From assembly GCA_021234155.1 (NCBI GenBank), contig JAJEKV010000112.1:1914282-1978281 (forward strand): a stretch of 64,000 nt of DNA. Reading direction: 5' to 3'. Origin of the DNA: Isoetes taiwanensis. Lineage: Eukaryota > Streptophyta > Lycopodiopsida > Isoetales > Isoetaceae. The notes below the pieces were generated by a model. The model was given only the letters and a program-made list of their open reading frames with translations. It was not told the origin of the DNA and did not search any database. This document shows positions 53,414 to 64,000 of this stretch, one piece after another. The position numbers and the translations under genes were made by a program. Every line of letters begins with the position of its first letter. Position 1 is the stretch's first letter.

Positions 53414-56400
53414 TTGCTTCTCCAAGTCTTGCTTCAATACCCATGTCAAGATCTTCCCGGGGTTAAGTGCTTCCACTTAACCAAATACCGGAGGAACCGA
53501 GACCTCCTAGTCTTCTTGAATGACTTATCAAGAAGCAATTCCGGCACTATTTCTACTTGCTCCTCCGGCCATTTCCAACAAGGTTGGAGTATCCAAAACC
53601 TCCTCGGGTTAGGATTGTGCCTTTTAATAAACTTACGTGGAAGACCTTGTGAACCTTGAGATGGGCTGGAAGATCCAACTTGTAGGCTTGAGAGCCCACT
53701 CTCTCAAAAATCTTGAACGGACCAGCCCACCTAGGGGCAAAAGCTTCTTGCAGCTCCCAATCCGCCAGGCTTGGCTTGCTTCACCTTTATCTTCAACCAG
53801 ACGCTTCTCGCCTACCTTGAATTCTCTTCTCGGTCCTGTGCTTGTCGGCTACACTCTTTCGCCCGACTTCTTGCTTTGTAATAAATACCCCTTACTTCTT
53901 CCACTAGGCTGCTTGATATCCCCTAACATCTCGGCTGGATACTTCTACCTTGGACCGCGAGATTGTGCGCATCCGGGGTTAAGCACTGCACCCGTAATTT
54001 ACCATGAAAGGAGACATCCGAGATGACTCTGGCTTGGCACCGCTTGTAGGCGAATTCCACCAAGTGGATGTACTCATCCCACTTGGGACTGCTTGTTCCA
54101 CACATAGCTCAAAGCATGTCTTCAATGATCCGATTCGTCCCTTTCCGCCCGGCCATCTGCTTGGGGATGATATGCCGCGCTCATAGAGAGCTTCGTCTGA
54201 ATGGTGCTGAAGAGATCTTGCCAAAAGGCACTCATAAACTTAGAATCTCTATCGGATATTATCTCCCGAGGCATGCCATGGAGTCTAAAAATCTCCCTTA
54301 CAAATAACTTGGCAGTATCTAATGCGTGTCGAGTAGTCTTGCAAGGCACAAAATGTGCCATCTTAGATAACTTATCTACGACAACCATCAATGCATCCTT
54401 GCCTCGAAGAGTTCTAGGGAGACCTGTGATGAAATCCATGCTTATGACCTCCCACTTTGCATTTGGCACCCCCAATGGCTCTAAAGCACACGAATCCGGG
54501 TTGCTCCGCTTTGGTGGTGCTTACAACATAACCGGCAATCCCTAATATATGCAGCTATTCCGCCTCTTCATTCCCGGCGAAGTAGCTACTTGAATCTTGA
54601 AATAAGTTTTCATGAAGCCAGATGCCTGCTATTGGGCTGTTATGTGTGTCATGAAGAATTAGCTTCCTTACCCCCGATGATTCGGGCACACACAACTTAT
54701 GCTTGTGATACAACAGTTGCCTTCCTTCTTATAATGCTTGAAGGCTTCCCGCTCCTTATCTGTTCTGGCTTCCTTGGAAAGACTTTCCCATACCTCCTTG
54801 AAGTCCACATCTGTTGGCAAGGACTCTTCAATCTTCTTGCCAAACTCACTCGAAAGAGTGGAAATCGCATTACAATGCGTCCTTATGTCGAAATGGTCTC
54901 TGGAGGGGCATCTCGCTACAACATTAAGCTTACCAGGGCTTATATATAATATCAAAATCATACTCCTCAAGGAATTCCATCCACCTCCTTTGCCTTAAGT
55001 TGAGGAGTGGCTGGGTGAAAAATATCTTGAAGGCTCACGGTGGTCGATCCAACCTGAAACTTCCTTCCCAATGAGATAATGCCTCCATATCCTCAATGCC
55101 CCGACAATGGCTAGCAGCTCCCGATCATGGGTTGGGTAGCGTTGCTTTCGGCGTCGTTCATCTTCTTCGAGTGTATGGCGACTACCCTTCCTTCTTGCAT
55201 CAAGACCCCTGTTGCTATCTTGCTTGCATCTGTTTGCTACCAACTTATCTTTACTTTGGATCCGGGAGAACAAGCACCGGTGTCGTTAGGGGCCTCTTTA
55301 AGCTTCTCAAACGAAGCTTGGACTTTCTCTAACCAATGGCTAGTCCAATCCTTAATCTTCTTGGCCTTAGTGAGGGTCCGGCGGAGGGGACGCCCACTTA
55401 GCAAAAGTCCTTCACGAACTTTCTGTAATATCCCGCCAACCCGAAAAGCTTCTTACTTCGCCACATTCCTTGGAGCTGGCCAATCAACTATTGCCTCAAT
55501 CTTAGATGGATCCGTGGAGATTCCCTCGGATGTTACTACATGCCCCAAATACTCCACTCGGCTGTTGCAAAGTGGCACTTAGAGAGCTTCCCATACAACC
55601 GATGGCGTCTCAACTTCTCCAACACTTTCCTAAGATCTTGACAATGCTCCTCAAGGGACTTGTCAGTAGATTAGGATGTCGTCGAAAGAAGACAATAACA
55701 AACTCATCCAAGAAGTCTCAAAGATGTCGTTCATGAGGTGCATAAACGTTCTTTGGAGCATTCGATAGTCCAAAGGGCATTCTTGTAAACTCAAAGTGAC
55801 CATACCGCTGCGTTCTGGCGGTCTTATGGATATCCTCTTCTTTTATTCTTATCGATGGTATCCCCGACCTCAAATCAATTTTAGAATACCTTTGCTCCTT
55901 GTAACGGTCCATTAGATCATCGCCCTTGGCAATGCATACTTGTTCTTTATCGTGCGCTTATTAAAGGGGCGATAGTCTATGCACATTCTTAAGCTCCCAT
56001 CTTTCTTCTTCACAAAGAGTATAGGTGCTCGAAAGGAGACACACTTGCTCTTATAAATCCAAGCTCGAGCAATTCACGGAAGCCGCTTCTTGAGCTCAAT
56101 CAATTACAGGGTGCTCATTCTATATGGTGCCTTACCGGTAGGCTTAGCATGCGGAGCCAATGTGATCTCACATTCCACACCCCTATAAGGTGGCGCCGGA
56201 TTTCATCCGGAAATACATCCTTGAACTCTGAAATAAGCCTTGCTATCTTTTTTTGGGCAACCCACCATTCCCCTTTGGGTCATTTCCCTCCCATCTTTCT
56301 TGCACGGCTCAACCGCTTCCATCCTTAAGATGTAGTCCACCTTATTCTTTTCTATACTCTTCCTTAGTTTGCTTCAAAGAAATACACTTTGCATGGGAGA

Positions 56401-56940
56401 ATCTAGCTTCTTACCTTTCACTATCAATTTCTTTGCCATCGATGCCGTCATGGTGACTTCATTCCGGTCGCAATCAATCATGGCTTTGGCTGGCTTCAAA
56501 AATTCCATCCCCACTATCAGATCATATCTTCCGATGTCCATGACTTCTGCTCCCATCGGCCACTTAGCCCCACTAAGGTCTATGTCAAAGGTGATCCTCC
56601 TTCCCTTAGTGTGCGAATGGCGCCGTTTGCCATAGCCTCTTGGCCTTGGCTTAGACTTCAATACCTTGTTCTTCATTAGAGCAGCCAATCTAGGAGATGC
56701 AAAATTATGAGAGCTACCTGTATCTATGAGGACTACATATGGGTTACTATCTATGATCCCATCAGCCGCGATGACAGTCGACTGATTCTCTATATCACCT
56801 GCCTCAATGTTTGCACATATGTGGCACTCACCATCTATGAAGTCCTGGCCCTCCTGGTCGTTAGGTCCTCGTCCCGCTTACGTTGGGGAGTCCCAATCCA
56901 AGAGTTACGCCAAGGCCGACCGCATGACGAATGGACAATC
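53414..56940 (-). pseudogene. element C pol: protease, RT, RNase H, integrase (frameshifted)
   Basis: Protease has [13 protein letters not shown] (about 56740-56700, a canonical DTG). RT pieces: SKIDLRSG and [21 protein letters not shown]. RNase H region 55273-54668 has RYPTHDRELLAIVGALRIWR. Integrase (54600-54120) has WEVISMDFITGLPRTLRGKD, IISDRDSKFMSAFWQDLFST and AYHPQADG. GPF-like and chromodomain-like residues lie in several frames near 53414-53760, aligning with element X. Indels about every 50-150 bp break the frame. Because the LTRs also have such indels, part of the damage may be sequencing error. Confidence 0.85.
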
Positions 56941-58158
56941 ATGTGTTAAACCCCGGGCCGGAAGCACAGAAGCATAACTTTTTCTCAATGCATTCTGTCT
57001 CTTTTCCTTGACAAAACTGTCTAGGAGGCGGCAAAACCACTTGCCCTGATGCGTTACGTGGCTTCTACGGTCCCCAAAAGCTTTGCTCGACCCTTACCTT
57101 GCTGCTGACTCCCTGATGGTGTAGCTGCTGATTGCTTCCCCTGATATTGCCCCTGATCTTGGCCTGAACTCTTACCCCTGAAGGTTGACTGTTTCTCTGG
57201 CGGAGTTCTTTGGTGCCTCTTCCAAACTTATAGCTTTATCTTGACTGCAAGCCCGACCTTGGGTTGATTGCTCTAACAAGCCTCTTGATATTGCTGTTCA
57301 ACCCCTCAATATAAGTATCCATTTTGCCTCTCTGAGACTCGGGGAACATGCGGCTGAGCCTCATAAATTCTTACGTATACTTAGCCAGCGATAAGCTACC
57401 CTGATTCAACTTTGTAAAACTGGATGGATCTGTCTACTAGTATGAGACCTTGGCACATAGTGCTTACGGAAAGCCTTGCTGAAGGTCTTAAACCTGCAAT
57501 TGTTCCTCTTCAGCTTGTTAGACTTAGCATATCCCTTCCACCAGATCCTTGCGGGTCCAATAAGGTTAGCTGTAGCAACTTTCCCTATGTCCTTGTCTTT
57601 CATACCATATGAGTTGCCAAATTCTTCCATTTCATCAAGCCATGCTTCAGCCTCCATGCGACTTTGTCTTTCCACGAAAACCCGCCCAGCTTCCTTGTCT
57701 TCCATACATTGCTCATAGCACTATCCACCTTTTTCTGATAGTCATCTGTCTTTCTTGCTCTTTTCCTTGCTTTAGGTGTGCCAGACTGACTGTCGGAGCT
57801 AGAGCTGTCCTCACTGGAAGAGCTGTCTGATGAGCTGGAGCTAGATGATGATGGACTCCTGGTTCTCCTCTTCCTTCTCCTATCTCGGCGTTCCCCGGTT
57901 TGCCCTCCCCTTCTGGCGGGGACTTCACCATCATCCGACAACAAGGTGGAGGTGGAGGACCATCTTCCTGTGCATTCATAAGAGGTGTCGCCCAGTTGAT
58001 GAGGTGTTGCATCTGGTTCCTCATCTGCACCAACCTTGCGTTGACTGCCTCTGGTGACATATCCTGCTCAAAGTCTTCCTGTTCTCTGCCAAACAAGTTC
58101 CTTGGTACCCAATTGCGTGGTCGGTGCTGATCTTGAGATCCTGCACTTGAGTTCCTTG
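56941..58158 (-). pseudogene. element C gag
   Basis: Begins after the acceptor at 58159 with PRNWVPRNLFGREQEDFEQD, then NARLVQMRNQMQHLINWATP, a Ser/acidic linker, DYQKKVDSAMSNVWKTRKLG, ATANLIGPARIWWKGYAKSN and FSKAFRKHYVPRSH, the capsid domain as in D. A zinc-knuckle remnant lies near 56990-56940. Frames shift near 57940 and 57600. Confidence 0.85.
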
Positions 58159-58261
58159 CTGCAAGGTTCGATCATCAATACATTTTATTTGGGTTAGATG
58201 TTGATCAATTTTACTTGTAATTGAATTATCTTTAGTTATAAGAAATCATACAAAGCCTTAC
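58159..58261 (-). other. intron or splice unit upstream of element C gag
   Basis: Minus-strand donor AAT|GTAAGGCTTTG at 58261 and acceptor AACCTTGCAG| ending 58159. Same site as 30343-30469 in D although the intron bodies are unrelated in sequence. Confidence 0.55.
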
Positions 58262-58374
58262 ATTTGCAAAACAGTTAATAGTCATTAATACATAAGGGTT
58301 ACATGATAAGGTAGATATATCTTAGCACAATGGGTACAAGAAACATTTAGCACAAAACTTAAGAAAATTTTACA

Positions 58375-59914
58375 ACTATTCAATGGCCTCCCCGAAGCCC
58401 CGAAGAAGTTCTTGACATCCCCGGAATCGGAGGCCTTTGCCGAGGTTGCAAAGATGTTCCTCGTCGATCTTCCTTCAAGTGCTCGGGCCATCTCCGGTTC
58501 AGGAAGTTCGGTCTTTATTCTTTGCTACCATTGAAAGTGTTGTGTCCCTAAGGTGCCCTCTCTACGCAAAGTCGAGGCAATGGAGCCTTGACCGCCCCGT
58601 TGAAAAGAATGATGTGATCGGCATGGGCGATATCTTCGAGTGCTGCCCGAAGCCGAAAGTGCTATGAGAAGTGCCGCAGTTCTTCCCCCTTGGGCTGAAC
58701 TCCTTGTGGAAGACTATCATTTTCCCTTGGCTGAGGGCTGGAAGATAGTAGCGAGTGCGTGCCCTTCCCTAAGCCTCGCGATCCGGTGCCCTTCCTGCGA
58801 GTTTTGCTTCACCGTGAGGCATCCACGCCATCGGTCTTCATGATCCCTCCACATCTTTGGTTGCATTGTCCAAGTTGATCTTCTGGACCCTTCCCTCATG
58901 CTCCTGGCTCGGCCGGGTGCCTTGAGCTTGGGCCCTTCCCCGGTTTTGTAGAGTGTACTCGTATCTGCTGGAACTCCTCTTCGAGATGATAGGTTCTGGC
59001 GTGCCGATAGATCTCCCTTATCTGGCGATAGGCTGCTATGTCCGACATTGTCTCCCAAAGCATAAGAGTGTCTCTCCGCCCGGCTCCTTGGAATCTCCCG
59101 GTATGAGTAGTCGATGAGGTCTGCGCTCTTCCGTGTGCTATCATGCCCAAGAGCTCGTCGATTCGAAGACCACGTTCACGTTCGGACAGTGGGACAAGTT
59201 GAGGATGTCATTAGCAAAATGTACTCCTCCCCGTCGATGACTATCGGTGACAAAGGCTGTGATCTTGGGGTGGTGGGTGGGTGGTTCTCACGCGTCGTCG
59301 TCATGCCTCAACGCATACCTCCGCATTCTTGTTGCCTCCTGCTCTCCCATTAAGGTTCTGCTCCCCTAGCCGCCAGAGTCTTCATGGATCTGTAGAGATG
59401 GTGCCCCCCGACGCCGTGCCATAGTATTCGTAGGCGGAGGACTCTATATTCGAGATTTGATCCCGGGCCCTCACTACAAATCAAGTGGCTAAGTCTAAGG
59501 GCTGAACGAGAGGGTTCCCCTACTTTGTTGATTGACTTATAGTGCATGAAGAGGGCAAGGGTCGCCTGAGCTGAAAGGTACCTATGTCTATTATGTCTGC
59601 GGGTCATGTAATCGGGCATGGTCCTAGTCCTATCCCATAGCCGCTTCTTGCCTTTGGATCCCCGCCAACTCTCGACCTAAGGCCTGGGTAAGTGTCTCAA
59701 GGGAAACCCAATTCCCTCCCCTAGGAGGCGTCTAACTTCCCAAAGGCGGGACCTGCTGGTCATATTGGCACATAATATCCGTGTAGTAGGGTGTTCTAGT
59801 CAAAGTTGCATGAAGATCAAACAAGTGATCAAACACAGAGAAGGCTTGATCTACTGGAAGCTGATGGATATGGCTTGCAGCATTGTACCATCTCTCGAGG
59901 TTGCTGGGCGCCAT
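58375..59914 (-). pseudogene. element C ORF2, homologue of D ORF2
   Basis: The start MAPSNLERWYNAASHIHQLP matches D's SFIS-WYNASPHIAEV. Then FDLHATLTRTPYYTD (D: FDLSATLNSNPF), a block with INKVGEPS, and MSDIAAYRQIREIYRHARTY (D: MSDIEAYSTIRGMM). The C-terminus has RALEGRSTRNI against FAIRGGSSRDI in D, and a stop near 58375. Five or more frameshifts. A TATA box is about 115 bp upstream. Homology to D across the whole length shows that ORF2 is an ancestral component of this chromovirus lineage. No known domain recognised. Confidence 0.65.
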
Positions 59915-60026
59915 TGAGCAGGAAAGGGTGTAGAAAATGGCTTGCAAAGATCGGTGGAGGATCGAGAAAAAAATGCGCCTAAGGGGTTTGGAGCAGTTCA
60001 CGTAGAAGGAAAAATGGCAAATGGGA

Positions 60027-60038
60027 CCTATTTTATAG
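60027..60038 (-). promoter_or_regulatory. TATA box upstream of element C ORF2
   Basis: The minus strand reads CTATAAAATAGG about 115 bp before the ORF2 start at 59914, as in D. Confidence 0.5.
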
Positions 60039-60215
60039 ACTATGGGTGACCTCGGTTTCGTGCAAAAAGGTACCTACCTAAGACGACCTTGGTTCTATGG
60101 CTCTGGGTGTCCAAATGAACTACCATGAAGTGCAAACTTAAGCAAAACAAAGCAAGAAACACTACATGGCAATTTGTTGGATCAAATTTGGCTAATTTGG
60201 GCCAAAGATGGGCTG

Positions 60216-60493
60216 ACCCGGGTGAATCCGCGCGGATGGCCTCCCGGTCATGACGCCAGACGCTGCGTTTGGCTGTCTCACCCTGTTGGCTGCTTTTGGG
60301 CCAATTTTTGGTCAATTTAGGGAATTTGAAGATGCTAATATGGCTAATTGGGCCAATTCTAACCTAACTAGCAACTTATTTTGAGCAAAACTGACATCTA
60401 GAAGCTTGATTTTGGGCCCAGTCGGGTGAATCAGCGCTTGGCGCTAGCGTCGAAACCTTGCAGAGGCCCTAGGCGCGGTCTCACCCGGTTGGC
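60216..60493. repeat. two ~202-bp repeats with hairpin core, ORF1-ORF2 spacer of C
   Basis: Cores at 60216-60290 and 60418-60493 have arms CGGGTGAATC and GTCTCACCCGGTTGG (GGGTGA pairs with TCACCC). The sequence is unrelated to the D cores, but number, spacing (202 bp) and position before ORF2 are the same. Confidence 0.6.
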
Positions 60494-60722
60494 CTGATTT
60501 TCAGCATTTTAGATGATTTTTTTGCCAAAATTTTGTTGTAGTCATGATTTCTAGGGTGTTTCTAGGCATGCTATGAAGAATTCTACCACAATTGGGTTCT
60601 ATTTCCTACATTTCAAGCATACAACATTTTTCTAATTATAGAGGGAAAATAACTTTTATATTAATAAGAAACACAGTTACATGAAAATTTAGCTTTCCTA
60701 CAAAATTTACAAAATTTGAGGC

Positions 60723-61834
60723 CTAGGGCCTCTCCCTGCGGATTCTCCGTGCTAAGTGGATGTCCTTCGGCATGAGGGTGACCCGCTTAGTATGGATAGC
60801 GCAGAGGTTTCCCTCCTCGAAGAGCTGCACCAGCTCTGCTTCGGCGGCCTCCTGCAGGGCCCGGGTCATTAGAGGGGTTACCCTGTAATCAGTCCGGAAC
60901 TGCTGCATGACCTCTCTAAAGGAGGCGGCTCGAAGGAAGCCTTCCCTTATCGGAGATTAGGTGCACATGGAAGTGCGAATCTCCCTAAACACTAGTATGT
61001 GCTATTGACCCGTGGTGAACCCTCTTGGGTTTTTAGGTCACCGGTGGGGGTGGCTTGGGCTGGTTCTTCTTGACCTGCCGCCCCACTCCACCGGCTTATT
61101 TGCACCTCTGGCGGCAATACCACTCATTGTACCTCGTCCAGCGGCAGAGGTACTCCTTGTATGCCACCATCTTCCGCTTGAACTCGCGGTCCTGCTGGAG
61201 CGCGAATGCCGCTCCCCTACCTTTTGCTTCTTCACCACCTTAGGTGGTTCCGGCCACTTGGGGTAGGGTGGCCTAGCGTCGGGATCCCCCTCCTGCTCTT
61301 CCTCCTCCTTCGTCTCATGTCACCCTCTGGTGGTGCTCCTCCTCCCGTGGGGCCTCTTCTATATAACAGCCGGTCGGTGAGGGCCGTCGTTCCTCCTCTT
61401 CGTCCGCCTCTCCTGCTCCCTCAGCTCCCTCTCCCGCTCCCGCTTCTTCCTGGCGGCCCTCTCCTCTGGCCACTCCGCGACTTTTTCCTTTCCCTTCTTT
61501 TTTTGGCGGTGAAGGGCCCAACCGTCGGTCGGCAGTGGTGGTGCTGCTCTTCCACCTGTTCTTCGATCTGTTCCTCCACCTCGGTGTCCGAGGGCCCGAA
61601 GTGGCGAGACTCATCTGTTCTCTGTGTGCCTCCCGATGACGAGCTGCTGCTGGGGCTCTCCTCGGCATCATGATACGTATCGCCGCCGCTGCTGCTGCTG
61701 GGGGGAAGCTCCTCTTCCCCTTTCTTGGGTCGGAGGTGCTCCGGGATCTTCTTCACATGTCGCCCTGCTGCTTGCGCCATGGAGAGGGTGGGTCTTGGTC
61801 CAGGCTTCCTGTAGGTTTGCTTGGTGCGTGCCAT
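60723..61834 (-). pseudogene. element C ORF1: histone H3-like protein with long linker
   Basis: The ATG at 61834 opens MARTKQTYRKPGPRPTLSM: the H3 tail with K4 and K9 kept and A7 changed to Y. A basic motif RHVKKIPEHLRPKKG and an acidic Ser-rich linker (SSSSSSGGTQRTDES) follow, then after frameshifts KRKMVAYKEYLCRWTRYNEW, a Pro-rich part, and the fold: FREIR remnant of alpha[58 protein letters not shown] and RRIRRERP. The last part is nearly canonical H3 ([23 protein letters not shown] is the plant H3 end), so it is better conserved than in D. At least three frameshifts lie in the linker. It is embedded between the PBS and ORF2, which rules out a host H3 gene. Confidence 0.88.
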
Positions 61835-61918
61835 ATCTTGTGGTTCAGGAAATGGGTGACGTAAGGCTGAGCAAGAGAGAGTTGGAGGTGAAGGGTTGGA
61901 GAGAGAGAATGAGGTGTC

Positions 61919-61930
61919 AGATATTTAAAA
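61919..61930 (-). promoter_or_regulatory. TATA-like box upstream of element C ORF1
   Basis: The minus strand reads TTTTTAAATATC about 90 bp before the ATG at 61834. A GAGAGAGAG run just downstream may be the 5' UTR. Confidence 0.4.
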
Positions 61931-62395
61931 AGGAGGGTCCCTGGGAATATTCTCCTACCATAATTACCCCTATTTATTAGCCCCCCCTTATTAATTACAC
62001 CATATTTAGTAATTACTTAATTATTAATGTATATATTAACCTATATTAATTGATATTATCTTTAAATTTTCGAATTTCCTAATGGTTCGAAGTGCAATTT
62101 ATGAATTTGCGCCATTTTTCACCTGGGTCTCCGATTGGCATGATTCTTCGACCCATTTTAGGTGAAATTTGATGCAGATGCACAATTTTCACTCCAAATT
62201 TACTAGAAGATGAATTTGACTCACTCAACTTTCGTCTAACACTTAACCTAAGTCCTGACCCACTACCTAGGAGAAAAAACATTTTCCCCCATTTTCGCGG
62301 TTCGATGGTGGAAATGCTTATTTCACACCCCTATAGGCCTGTTAGACTACTTCATGGTTATGGTCAGTGCTAGTTCTTGGTCAACCAAGAACATC
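61931..62395. other. element C leader
   Basis: Non-coding leader between PBS and ORF1. AT-rich at 61980-62060. Unlike D, no hairpin repeat core is seen here. Confidence 0.5.
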
Positions 62396-62407
62396 GCTCT
62401 GATACCA
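62396..62407 (-). other. primer binding site of element C (tRNA-iMet)
   Basis: The minus strand reads TGGTATCAGAGC one base from the LTR end TGTGACG at 62409. Confidence 0.92.
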
Positions 62408-62408
62408 T

Positions 62409-64000
62409 TGTGACGCTCTCGCTAAACGTCACGGCCTTGCACCAAGACACTTCGGGTAGAAATCCCCATCCGGCTCAACAACCGCGATGGGCCCTTCATC
62501 TACCCCCGCACTCGAGGTGACTCTTAGTGCGGGAAGGGAACACTAAGGTGTCTTGGCCTTCTTCCCCTATGGGCTCCTATAACAAAATGAAGCGATAACA
62601 CGTCGAAACTAGTATCAACATATACAAATACTACCTCGAAGGGTAGTGCATCGCACATAAACCAAGGCAAAGATGATAATCACGAACCATAAAACATGAG
62701 AGCTCCTACCCCCTTCCGGCTTCGTAAGGGAGGATGACCCGCCCGCTAGGCCTCAAGATAGAGCGGCCGAGTCATGGCAATGGCGAGGGGCTGGCATAGA
62801 GCAATGGCTAGGGTTGACCACTCCATCCACCCCTCCATGCATACTTTGCGGATGGGCTAAATCAGGCTCGCATGACTCTAGCCTTCCTGACACGCAATCC
62901 CATGGCATCACCCATCGGGACTACTCCTGTGTTGCATCTCCCACAGTCCGATGAGGCGGGGAAGGGTTGCATCTCCCCTTCCCGGGATCTAGAGGTGCGT
63001 GGGCGCCTAGGAGAATCGTGGCGGCCACACGATTAGGTGCCCGGTGAACCCCCAAAAACGAGAGCCAAGCCAACACTTGCGGCTCTCGAGGCAGGCAACA
63101 CCATTGCCCCCAGGAGGTGTCGGACCCATGCTCGCCCCACAGTGACCGACCATAAGCCCTAGCCCACTATGGGATCCCCCGAAGCCCCCACTCGGCCCGG
63201 GGATCCTCCCTCCACTTTCCCCTCTAGCCCGTTATATGGTCTTTGAGTCATATCATAGCCTCAATAGCTGGTGGTGGGCTCCTATGCACGGCCGCAACTA
63301 ATAGGAACTAAAGGGATCTACTCTAGGAGCATACTACATATGGCTCTAGGTCTCTACCCCCTTCCCAATACAAGAGGAGCAAACATGATCAACCATCATC
63401 ACATAATCATCACATCATGGGAATAATCATAAGAAGAACATCTTAACCTAATCATACAAATCTAACTAATAGTTAGGGTTCCTTGATTAGGGTTCAAGAT
63501 GTTGAATATGGGTTCTAGGATGGCTCTACTCTAGATACAAGATACTAGCACATCTGGAATGCTAATTCCCGGATGAGCTATCTAACTACTATCCTACATA
63601 CCTGCTCCTGAAGCTCTCCCTCCCGCATCCGTGTGCCTCCATGGTCTCCTCGCTCACGAGATGCCGCTCCTACTCCAAGAACGAGTCTACCCTGCTGGGG
63701 CTGCTGCACCAGTCTATGCCACAACAAACGATGTTCGAAACGAGGTTTCGAACGAGTAGGTGAGTCTCTGGGTGCTAGGGCTGGAAAGAGGTCTAGGGTT
63801 AGGGTTTATGCCTATATAAGTTAGGTCCACCTAGGATGCCACGTGGCACTAATCGGGTGAGTCCTGTGTGGCGGTGCCCCAATAGGTTAAGGCCACGTGG
63901 ATAATGGCTTAACCTATGGTTGGCTAAGTTATGAGAATAACTTAGCCATGCCCCCTAGTGCCACAATCTATGGTATACAAGGCTATGAAGATAGACTTGT
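62409..64000 (-). repeat. 5' LTR of element C (runs off the window)
   Basis: Homologous to 50834-52411 throughout. The last bases of the window correspond to about 52411, so about 60 bp lie outside. TSD cannot be checked. Confidence 0.93.

Larger units (their letters stand above)
50834..64000 (-). mobile_element. element C: second chromovirus carrying a histone H3-like ORF
   Basis: 3' LTR at 50834-52472, polypurine tract, pol, gag, conserved intron, ORF2, hairpin repeats, ORF1 with H3 tail and fold, PBS, and a 5' LTR from 62409 that should end about 60 bp beyond the window. Gene order is identical to D but the sequences differ. It is inserted in the TE-II DUF7869-type gene. Numerous frameshifts are present. 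Confidence 0.9.

Noticed and set aside
60723-61834. Host histone H3 gene next to a retrotransposon
   Set aside because: The ORF lies between PBS and ORF2 of the element, has a long non-H3 linker, and recurs in the same position in element D.

Overview
This is a stretch of repeat-rich plant (streptophyte) nuclear DNA. It is almost entirely nested transposable elements: Ty3/gypsy chromoviruses and a Ty1/copia element, all primed by initiator-Met tRNA, plus DUF7869-type genes, AAACCCTA telobox motifs, hAT-like MITEs and a tRNA-derived SINE-like module. I see no prokaryotic gene organisation. The species cannot be told from the sequence. Large-genome ferns, lycophytes, bryophytes or charophytes are my inference. 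Most coding regions carry frameshifts, either from real decay or from consensus errors in heavily methylated repeats.

Layout. 1-6017: AT-rich, low-copy-looking DNA with one candidate metallothionein gene (about 1953-2378). 6018-48383 (minus strand): one giant, heavily interrupted chromovirus, here called element D. Its 5' LTR is 46817-48383 with the PBS at 46804-46815. Its own genes, in transcription order, are ORF1 (histone H3-like, split between 45851-45323 and 39190-38750), ORF2 (unknown, split between 38032-38003 and 32043-30539), gag (30342-28700), pol (28732-24973, then 14745-14317) and a 3' LTR remnant (6018-7425). Inserted into D are: a 5'-truncated chromovirus X (39191-45322) inside ORF1; a complete young copia element (32044-37997, TSD CTGAT) inside ORF2, itself carrying a hAT-like MITE (35244-35900, 8-bp TSD); a genomic DUF7869 gene fragment with intron inside gag (about 28738-29595); a 251-bp MITE (25042-25292) and a 10.2-kb two-gene DNA transposon, TE-I (14746-24972, TSD TTACT, imperfect TIRs), inside integrase; and a 6.3-kb block of degenerate tandem and inverted repeats (7426-13740) at the 3' LTR.

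48384-50833 holds part of a second two-gene transposon (TE-II), related to TE-I, cut on both sides by retrotransposons. 50834 to the window end is a second chromovirus, element C (minus strand): 3' LTR 50834-52472, gag-pol 53414-58158, ORF2 58375-59914, ORF1 (histone H3-like) 60723-61834, PBS 62396-62407, 5' LTR from 62409 past the window edge.

The most remarkable observations are two new-looking systems. First, chromovirus elements D and C both carry, upstream of gag-pol, a histone H3-like gene (near-perfect H3 tail ARTKQTARK or ARTKQTYRK, a long charged linker, then a complete H3 histone fold) followed by a second conserved unknown ORF. Each has its own TATA box, and in D both promoters lie next to about 210-bp tandem units with a hairpin core (in C this is seen only for ORF2). 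The elements' integrase ends in a chromodomain, a module that classically reads the H3 tail. Second, TE-I and TE-II share an architecture: a DUF7869 gene and a divergent gene that in TE-I looks like a ParB-like domain fused to a beta-class DNA amino-methyltransferase, with arrays of short palindromes between and beside the genes (GATCGCG-type in TE-I, GGCGCC-type in TE-II).
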